27,274 nt of DNA from Auxenochlorella pyrenoidosa. Its lineage: Eukaryota > Chlorophyta > Trebouxiophyceae > Chlorellales > Chlorellaceae. Location: contig KQ482066.1 in the NCBI GenBank assembly GCA_001430745.1, positions 186,473 to 213,746 of the forward strand, given 5' to 3'. The translations under genes and the position numbers were made by a program. Shown here one piece after another: positions 19,699-27,274 of the stretch. How positions within the stretch are numbered: position 1 is the first letter of the stretch; each line of letters begins with the position of its first letter. Below the pieces are notes generated by a model, which saw nothing but the letters and a program-made list of their open reading frames with translations, had not been told where the DNA came from and searched no databases.

Positions 19699-20196
19699 TG
19701 TCACAAATCTGTGCAGACTGGGAAATGTAATACTTATGTGGGCACAGTGCAACGCTTCACAACTCGAGGGTGGGCGAAGGGTGGGGCGAGCCCAACTTGT
19801 TATGCAACTTGCATTCCACAACGCAACATTTGATCAATAGTCGGAAAGAAAATTGCCAATGCATGACGCTTCTGGAATCCATAGCTCGCAATTTCACCTT
19901 GTGCAAGAAGAGACTTTGATTTCTTGGCTGCAAGGATTACATTAGCAAGGCGTCTGCCAGCCCTTGCCGCAGGCGGCCACCAGGGCGCCGCCACTAGGCC
20001 TGCACGTCGCACGTTGGCGCTGACTTTCCGTCGAATTGAGTGCTCGCGAGCTTATTCCATAGGCTGGGAGCCCGGAAGGGCGCCAGGACTATTCCAAGAA
20101 CAGGCAGGGTCAAGCAGGGGCGCGCTCTGCTCTCCTTGCTCGGCCTGCAGGCCCGATCTAGATGTTGCTAGATCGTCACTAGGCGCCCAGGTCCGC
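19699..20196. other. Intergenic region between the GH125 and TFIIS/SPOC genes
   Basis: Composition changes here from AT-richer to GC-rich. An open frame continues upstream of the chosen start of the next gene to about 19924 but lacks an ATG there and has no recognisable content. No RNA gene is seen. Confidence 0.4.
19726..19730 (+). terminator. TGTAA polyadenylation signal of the GH125 gene
   Basis: TGTAA lies 28 bases after the stop codon; a very short 3' UTR is implied. Confidence 0.5.
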
Positions 20197-23100
20197 ATGG
20201 CAGTCCAGGGCAGCAGTGCGTCCATGGCAGCGGGGCTCGAATTAAGCTGGGCCTTTGCCCGGCCGAGCCCAAGAACGATCATGCGCAAGCGTGGTTCCAG
20301 CCCTGGGATCCTGCGGGGGCCGGCACCACCGCCGCCACCCGCCGGCCGCCCTGGTGCTCCCGCCGCCGGCACGCGTGCGCTCTTCACCCCAGACCCGCTC
20401 TTCCTGGTCTGGATGGAGGGCCTGCCAGCTCAAGAGGGATGGAGCTTCCATTACGAGTATGTGGAGCCGTGCGTCGCTCGCTACGGCGGTGCCTTTCTGG
20501 CGGACAGGTGCGCCCAGCGGCGCTGCCTGCTCTTGGCAGCGCCCCAGCCGTCGCTGGTTTTCTTGCCCCTGTCGTGCACATCTTTTGCGGCTCTGTCCCC
20601 TGCATTGTGGTACAGCTAAGTATATTGTGCAGGCGCTGGCCGTGCAGTGGAACCCTCTGGCTTGACTGCCAGGCATACACGCGAGCCGCTCGCACGTTGC
20701 ATTCTGACGGGCAGCACCCACCCCGTTCCTTTTCAGTCCCTGCCCCACCCGCCCCCTTCGTGGCCCTGCAGGAGCTTCCTGGTCGACCGCCACGATGTGC
20801 AGGCCGCGCAGGTGCCGGCTCTCACCTGGGGGGTGCTGGCCTTCAATGAGCCAGAAGCAGGCAAGCCAGGCGGGGTGCGGCTGGGCCGCTCATGCAGCGA
20901 CGAACGGAGGCGCATACGGGCAGGAATCGCTAGCTCCTTTGCCTAGCAGCCGCTGCTCACAGGAATTTGGTCGTTTCCACCGTAATCCAGCCGCACACCG
21001 AGCCAGGACGCTGTCAACCTCGGTGCCGGACAGGGCGCCGCGTGCGCTTGTTTGTGAACGCTGCCTGGCTGCTTTGCCTGAGAGGCCCTGATCCCTGCCC
21101 GCCTCGCAGCCAAGGAGTGCGGCATGGCAGTGGCTGCGGGGCCACTGGTTGCTGCCCCGCATCTGCCGGGGCCGCCAAAGCGCGTCACGGTGGGCGGACC
21201 GCTCCCTCAGCCGCAGCCAGCTGCTGTGCCTGCAGCCTGCTGTGCTTCGCCAGCCGCGATGAGGGCTGCTTGGGTCATCTACGCAGCTGCTTGGCCGCTG
21301 TGGCATGGCACCGCCAGGCGGGAGCAGCCTGCGTGCCGCCCATCTACCCCAAGTTTGCACCGCCTGCCGCCCATCGCTGCCCCGACCCCGCTGCCGCAGG
21401 TGCGCCGTCGCATCATGGCGCCTCAGGACACGCTGGACCAGCTGGCAGCGGAGATGCAGCGACAGCGCGACGAGCAGGCTGGCAAGCTTGTGGCGCACCA
21501 GCTGGCGCAGGCAGAGGCACGCAGGGCAGCTGGCACGGCTGGCGGCACCATGCCGGCGTTTGCCGAGGAGGAAGCGCCGCCGCCGCCACCGCCGCCGCCG
21601 CCAGTTGCAGCAGAGGCGGAAGCCCCACCGCCGCCACCGCTGCCCCAGCAGAGGCAGCAGGCGGCGCAGACAGGGTTGCACGCTCGGATGGTGCCGTCCC
21701 CAACGCCTCCGCCGCCGCCGCCGGAGCCGGCAGAGAAGGCTGCTCCCCCAGCCCCACCCGTGCCGCCAGAGCCCTCGCCCTCTCCCCCCCCGCCTCCACC
21801 GCCGGCAGAGGACCTCAGCGCAGGCCTGTTCTTCTCTGGCCCTAAGCCGGCATCCCAAACGGCGCCGCAGGCGCAGCAGCCTCGGCAAGCACGGGCGCCT
21901 CAAGCAGAAGGGCAAGGGCCAGCAGCACAGCCGCGGCAGGGTGGCGGCGCACCACCTGACAACAGGCCCGATGCCGGCCTTTTCTTCACCCAGCGGCCCC
22001 AGAAGCAACGCGGGCAGGCAGCAGGGACGGGTGCAGCTCCTGCGCAGCAGCGCCTGGTGAATGCAGCGCCGGCTGGCGCAGCTTCCAAGCAGCAAGTGGA
22101 GGCGCACACCAAGCTGCCTCGCTCGCCTTACGAGAATGAGCTGCCTGTGCAGCCCGGAATACATCAAAAACAGGTGGGGAAGCAGACCAGCAAGCACAAC
22201 TCGGCCGCAGCCGGAGCCACAGCGCCCGCAGCCAAGGGCGGGAAGCAGGAACGGCAGCGCGGAAAGGGGCCAGGCACCGCCGGCCGCGCTGGAGACGCCA
22301 GCATGCCTGCTGCTGCAGGTGCCGCTGCTGCTAGCAGGGCCAAGCACGGAAAGCAGCAGAAGCAGCTGGCGGCTCTTGCCACAGCACCTGGAAAGCAGAC
22401 CGCTGCAGATGCAGAACCGGGCAGCCCTCGCTCGTTGGGCAGCCCTCGCCCTCTCGGCAGCCCACGCGGCAGCAGCCAGGGCCACGCTGCCGCAGCCATG
22501 GCGGCCCAGGCAGCTGCCGCGGCAGCACCGGCTGCGGTAGCCGATGAAGGCGTGCGGGAAAAGGTGCGCGCCTTTCTGCAGCAGGGGCTGCAGCTTGCAG
22601 CCAAAGAGCTGCAGCAGCTTGGAGAGCAGCCAGCAGGCGGTGGGTGGGACGCGGCGGCCACAGCGGCGGCAGTCGAGGCGGCGCTCTTGGAGCAGCACAG
22701 CGGTGCTACGTCTAAGCAGTACCGAGAGAAGGCCCGGTCGCTGGGCATGAACCTCAAGGTGAGGCTGTGCACAACTGGGTGCCGGCGCGCTGGGCGCTGG
22801 CGCGCTTGGGTGCGTGCCGGGTGTGGGCATGCTGCGTGTGTGCATGTGCGGCAGGCTGGCTGCCTGTGCGGGCACTGGGGCACTCGCTATGCCAGCCCAG
22901 CCGCTCGCTTGGTTGCTCACCGTGGGTTCCCAGATCCTCCTGTGCCGCGCCCCGCCCCCAGGCCCAGGACAATCGGGAGCTGCGGCAGCAGGTGCTGCGG
23001 CGAGAGATTGCACCCCAAGAGCTGGTGTGCATGTCGAGCGAGCAGCTGGCACCCCGGGTGCGTGCCACCCATTGTTTCAACCCCCTTGCTCACCAGATGA

Positions 23101-26100
23101 GGCATTTGAGACGCGTCTGGTCTCCCTCAGCTTGCTTCCCAGCTGCGGCGCCGACAGTTTTCTGGTCTGCAACAAGGCTGCCGAGGAGGTGTTGGGCGAC
23201 CTCCCCTGTTTTTCCACTTGCTTGCGCCTGACGCTGCAACCTCTTTGCCCTGCCCCCACCCCCCTCTGCACCCGCAGAGCCTGCAGCAGCGCCGCGAGCA
23301 GCTGCGCCAGGAGAGCCTGAGGCAGGCGGTGCTCCCGCCAGACCTGGCGGCCCAGGTGTCCACCGCCGCGGCCTTGGAGCTGAAGCGGTGGGCCCCCTGG
23401 GAGCGGGGGCCAGGCCTTGCGTCAGATGTCTCGTCCAGGGGCGCATGTCGCGCGCTGCATAGCTGGCAGGGCCTGCGAGCATGGGGCGTGTAGGGGGAGC
23501 CAGACCTGCTGTGGGCGCGGGCCCGCTGTCCTGGCACCGGGTTGACAGCCCCGCGTGCGGACACCTCTTGCCTGCAGGAGCCTGCTGGGGGCGAAGGGCA
23601 CGCCCTCGGCAACTCCCCTCGGCGGCAGCCAGCCCGCCTCCCTTGAGGATGATGCAGCTCTGCCAGCAGCCGAGGCAGGGAGCCCGGGGTTGGCGGCGGC
23701 TGCAGAGCCGGCGCAGGCGGGCACGCCCTCTGCCGAGGTGCATGCCGGGGCGGATGCCGAGGCAGATGCAGGCGGCAAGGCCCAGGACCAGCCGCTGGGG
23801 GCGCGCGGGCCCGCCCCGGCGCTCGCTGCGTCGCCTCGCCTGGGCAACGGCGCGCCTGCGGTGGTCTCTGTGGGCGGCATCAGCCCGCTCAAGCCCCTGT
23901 CCGAGCGGGCCCCGCCGTCGCACGCCGGGCCGCGCTCCCCGGGCCACAGCATGGGCAGCGACGCCGGCGGTTACGTGAGCGACCACGAGGCTGCGGCAGC
24001 GATCTGGGATTATGCTGAGCTGGGCCTGGGCCCCAATTATGAGAACCGCCCCACAGGCGCAGCAGGCCTGGCAGCCGCGGCGGCAGCGCAGCGGGCGCAG
24101 CAGGCAGCGCCTCCGCAGCAGCCGCCGCTGCCTGCCGCTGCACAGCCCAGGGCCCTGCCCAGTGCCCCGGAGGCCGCCGCGCTGCTTCTCCACGAGTCTA
24201 GCGACGAAGAGCGCACCGGCACTCCCGACCTGGGGTCACCCGGGGCAGCGGCACTCCCACACATGGCGGTGCCACTGCAGCAGGCGCAGCGCGACGGCAC
24301 GCCCGACCTGGAAGCGGACGAGGCGGCTCTGCAGGTCCCAGCGCTGACAGCAGCAGGACAGCAGGCGCAGCAGGCGCAGCGCGACGACACGCCTGACCTA
24401 GAAGCAGATGAGGCGGCCCTGCTGATCCCAGCGCCGGCAGCGCAGCAGGCGCAGCAGGTGCAGCGCGACGGCACGCCTGACCTAGACGCAGATGAGGCGG
24501 CTCTGCTGATCCCAGCGCTGGCAGCAGCGGGACAGCAGGCGCAGCAGGCGCAGCGCAACGGAACGCCTGACCTAGACGCAGATGAGGCGGCTCTGCTGGT
24601 CCCAGCGCTAGCAGCGCAGCAGGCGCAGCGCGATGGCACGCCTGACCAAAATGCAGATGAGGCAGCTCTGCTGGCACCACTGGGCGCACAAATGCCCGAG
24701 TCACCTGGCAGGGCGGGCACCCCGGACCTGGGTGCTGGCCAAGCTGCGGCTCAGCAGGCGCAGCATCAGCATCAGCAGGATGTGCCCACCGAGCAGGAGC
24801 GGCTGCAGCTGCGCCAACAGCGCTGGCAGCAGAAGAAGGAACAGCAGGCAGCAGAGCAGGCCCAGCAGTTGGCGGCGCAGCAACAAGATGGGGGTGTGCG
24901 CGCTGCAGAGCAGGAGCAGCAGCGGAGGGACGGGAGGGCTCAGGAAGGGGGGGAGTACAGGGCGGGCAGCAAGCGCCGCGAGCGCAGCCGCAGACGCAGC
25001 AGGCAGCAGGACCGGGAGGACAGGGACCGCGGGCCTGGTCACGCCAGCAGGAAGGGCAGCGGCAGGAGCGAGCGCAGCACCAAGCCCAAGCGCAGCCGCA
25101 GCCGCAGCCGCAGCAGGAACGAAGGCAGGGGGTGTGGGGAGCGCAGGTCTCCTCATGCCGGCAACAAGGGCAGCACCAGGGCCGAGCGCAGCCCGAAACC
25201 CAGCCGACGCAGCAGCAGCCAGGACGGGCACGGCAGACGCAAGGATCGCCGCGAGGAGGTCGAGGAGGGCGGGCCCGGCAGCAGGGGACGTGCCAAGCGC
25301 CGCCGTAGCAAGGAGCGAAAGGGCGATGAGGAACGGCACGGCGGCAGTGGATCGGGGCGCAGCGACGCCCGGAAGAAGCCGCGGCGCGAGCGCGACTTGG
25401 ACGGCAGCCGCAGCAGAAGCCCTGCTGGCAGGCGGCGCCAGGACAGTGGCGGCAGCGACCGCCGTGCCAGCTGCAGGGGCAGCGGCAGCAAGCATGATGG
25501 TGGCGAACGCAAGGCGGACAAGCGGACGGAGCGGAAGCGCAGCCGCAGCCGCAGCCGTGAGAGGCGCAGCAGTCGTGGCCCAGGTGATGCTTGGACCGGC
25601 GGGAACTCTGCGGGCACGTATGGCGAGCAAGAACACCCAGCTCCACCCCCACCGCCAGCATGGCAGCCATCGGAGCAGCCGCCAGTGGCGGCAGGGGGCG
25701 CGTCGCCGCCGCCACCTCTACCAGCCGCTCTGCCGGCGGTCGAGTCCCTGCCGCCAGGGTTTGGTGCGGAGCAGCCTTCGCACGTTGCGCCGCTGCCAGC
25801 TGCTCCCCCAGAGCAGGAGCTGCAGGAGCAGCTGAGCTTGGACCTGCCGGCGCTTGGCTGGGGCTGGGGCACGCAGCACGCGCAGCAGCCGCTGCAGGCA
25901 CGTCACCTGGACCCCCGCCTGCACCTGCGCCAGGCCGCTCAGCACCCAGCTCCCCAGCAGCCAGCAGGCGCCGCAGCTGCGCCCGGCCCGCCGCAGACCC
26001 TGTTCCAGCAGCCCTCTGGCGGCCTGGAGGCCTGGCAGGCGGGGCCGCCGCAGGAGCAGGCGCAGCAGGCTGGCTGGCAGCAGGCTGCGCAGCCGCTGCA

Positions 26101-27274
26101 GCGGCCCCCATCCGGCCAGCTCTGGCACCAGCCGTCAGGCGGCGTGGAGATCCTGCGGGAGGGGCCGCCAACAGATGCAGGCAAGGCGTTGGTCAACTGC
26201 CCGTGGGGCCAACCCCCCGAAGGCCCTGTGCTGGCGTGCGCTGCGTGGCCTGGCGCTGGGTGTGCGCTGCAGCTCAGGATGCTGGTCCTTGCTGTTTGCA
26301 ATCGCTGGTATGAACACGCAGCAGCACAAGAGCGCATGCTTCCAGGGTCGCCGCCTAATCTCGCCCTCTTGCCCGCTTCCCTGCGCGCAGAGCCCTTCTG
26401 GCGAGGTCATCTGGAGTGGCCGCAGGCAGGCGGCACGTACCTGCTGCGCCTGCCAGTCACTGCCCAGGGCTGGAGCGCACCGCACGACGGCCCACCCCTG
26501 CGGGTGAGCTCGCCACGCTGGCTGCCGCTCCTTCCCTTGTCTGGCTGCGGCAGTGGTACAACGGGACCCTGCCCTATGAGTGGCCAGCCTGTGCCTGCAG
26601 CCTTGCGCATGCAGCCTGGCTCGTCCCGCCGTCCCGCGCTGTGCTTGCGTCGCGCAAGTGTGCACCTGGCCCGCAGCTCCCCCCGGCTTGCTCACTCCCT
26701 GCCCCACGCGACCCTGCCCGCGCCTGGCCACAGCTGCCGGAGCGTTTGACGGTCACGGCCACCATGCCCGGCGCCCAGCTCATGCCCTTCCTGACGATGC
26801 TACCCATCCCGTCCTGCAAGGTGCGGCCGTGAGCAGGGCCAGGGGGGCCTACGTAGCCCGCCACCGGGAGCTGCTCTAGGGAGGCAGGGTGGCGTCTGTC
26901 GCGGCCGTCAGGAACGCCCCATCTGCCCCCCTCTGCCCGTGCCTGCAGGTCTGCTGGTTCCTGCTGTCCCCTGGGGCTGCAGCTGACCAGCTGTTGAGCT
27001 CGCAGGACCTTCGGGACGACAAGGTGGGCTGGGTTGGGCGGGGGGGCATGGGTGTTGGCTTGCCAAGCGCCTGGCCTGGCGCTGTGAGCCGCCCACAGAG
27101 GTCACCTCCCTCTCTTGGCGGCCAGGGCAGCTGTATGGCCGCGATGCCCCTGTTGCTAGTTTCTGTGGGCAGCTGCCAGCTGGCGCAGGCCTGGATTTGG
27201 CCCGCCATTCCCAGGCCTCGGCAGGACAACGCCTGCCATTTCTTCTGCCCACTGCCAACCTCATGGGTTCCTTG
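20197..27274 (+). CDS. TFIIS-central-domain, RS-rich, SPOC-domain protein (3' end cut by window)
   Basis: Exons: 20197-20507, 20772-20860, 21110-22758, 22962-23057, 23278-23387, 23578-26180, 26391-26503, 26734-26820, 26949-27023 and 27131 to the window end (about 1,759 codons so far). Residues 613-740 look like the TFIIS central domain: VREKVRAFLQQGLQ, KQYREKARSLGMNLK, DNRELRQQVLRREIAPQEL, VCMSSEQLAPR. The C-terminal exons fit a SPOC domain: EPFWRGHLEWPQAGGTYLL, LPERLTVTATMPGAQLMPFL and VCWFLLSP. Between them lie an array of TPDL repeats (about 982-1142), Gln-rich coiled sequence, and a basic Arg/Ser/Asp-rich region (about 1213-1418) with RS dipeptides. The TFIIS-M plus SPOC pair is that of Bye1/PHF3/DIDO proteins, which bind RNA polymerase II and its phosphorylated CTD; the RS region suggests a link to splicing. 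No PHD finger is seen in the chosen frame. Introns 2 and 6 need GC donors. The first two exons and the start codon are least certain; ATGs at 20224 and 20281 are alternatives. Confidence 0.8.
21577..21810 (+). repeat. Polyproline tracts in the TFIIS/SPOC gene
   Basis: Three runs of CCG/CCA/CCC codons encode stretches of 5-9 prolines separated by Ala/Glu/Gln. They are likely disordered and could bind SH3/WW/EVH1-type modules. The repetitive DNA makes slippage likely. Confidence 0.7.
21811..22002 (+). other. Duplicated AGLFF linear motif in the TFIIS/SPOC protein
   Basis: The in-frame translation has LSAGLFFSGPKP (from 21814) and PDAGLFFTQRPQ (from 21967), about 50 residues apart inside otherwise low-complexity sequence. 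Conservation of AGLFF with a following basic/Pro segment suggests a short binding motif; the partner is unknown. Confidence 0.6.
24281..24697 (+). repeat. Five tandem 25-30 residue repeats (QAQRDGTPDL type)
   Basis: Units start at 24281, 24371, 24455, 24545 and 24620 with lengths 90, 84, 90, 75 and about 78 bases. Each encodes Q-x-Q-R-[DN]-x-T-P-D-[LQ], a D/N-A-DEAAL core and a short Ala/Gln/Pro spacer. Degenerate TPDL copies flank the array (ERTGTPDLGS upstream near 24210, GRAGTPDLGA downstream near 24712). Length changes are always in multiples of three. Confidence 0.9.
24955..25575 (+). repeat. Arg/Ser-rich (RS-like) coding region
   Basis: AGG/CGC-AGC-rich codons encode many RS, SR, RD and RE dipeptides, for example KRSRSRSRSRNEGRG and KRSRSRSRERRSSRG near its two ends. 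This resembles RS domains of splicing regulators, which are phosphorylated and drive nuclear-speckle localisation. Function here is inferred from composition only. Confidence 0.75.

Noticed and set aside
21216..21410. Cys/His-rich translation in an alternative frame that could be a PHD finger
   Set aside because: Spacing of Cys and His does not fit the C4HC3 pattern, and the frame does not join in phase to the downstream TFIIS-domain frame without an extra unsupported intron.
20890..23052. Minus-strand open frame of 720 codons antisense to the TFIIS/SPOC gene
   Set aside because: It is the shadow of Ala/Gln/Pro-rich sense codons, rich in Arg/Cys/Leu with no domain, and spans sense introns.
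24198..26171. Minus-strand open frame of 657 codons antisense to the large exon
   Set aside because: Repetitive composition mirrors the sense TPDL and RS repeats; no family motif is present.
1..27274. Search for CRISPR arrays, insertion sequences, retrotransposon proteins, rRNA and tRNA genes
   Set aside because: No spaced direct repeats, transposase or reverse-transcriptase motifs, or tRNA-like cloverleaf boxes were recognised by eye; a tRNA scan and repeat search would be needed to be certain.

Overview
The window looks like nuclear DNA of a GC-rich unicellular green alga, most likely a trebouxiophyte of the Chlorella type. The reasons are genes split into many short exons with GT-AG (and some GC-AG) introns, C-run polypyrimidine tracts, and TGTAA polyadenylation signals after most genes. 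There is also a chloroplast-targeted, thylakoid-lumen PsbP-domain protein, and coding sequence is heavy in Ala, Gly, Pro and Gln. No prokaryotic operons, CRISPR arrays, rRNAs or convincing tRNAs were seen. Exon models below were built by hand from splice signals, reading-frame phase and family similarity; species and transcripts are not confirmed.

Layout from left to right: (1) the last two exons of an unidentified + strand gene with a PAS-like end (1-292); (2) a seven-exon + strand tRNA 2'-phosphotransferase (Tpt1/KptA family, 1593-3574); (3) a + strand F-box/leucine-rich-repeat protein of about ten exons (4215-8148); (4) a seven-exon - strand Sec14/CRAL-TRIO lipid-transfer protein (11565-9062), convergent with gene 3; (5) a seven-exon - strand PsbP-domain protein with a twin-arginine lumen signal (14654-11975), tandem with gene 4, with an assembly gap of 382 N inside its third intron; (6) a 14-exon + strand, membrane-anchored GH125 alpha-mannosidase (15477-19698), divergent from gene 5; (7) a very large + strand TFIIS-central-domain, RS-rich, SPOC-domain protein (about 20197 to beyond 27274), cut off by the window end.

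The genes do not form one pathway. They are typical neighbours in a compact algal genome: tRNA splicing, ubiquitin targeting, lipid trafficking, photosystem biogenesis, glycan trimming and transcription elongation/RNA processing. The points most worth a second look are three introns best explained by GC donors, two of them in the SPOC gene, and an array of seven TPDL-type motifs in that gene. Others are the AT-richer compositional island covering the GH125 gene, substitutions in otherwise conserved Tpt1 motifs, and low-complexity C/G tracts at splice sites and around the assembly gap.
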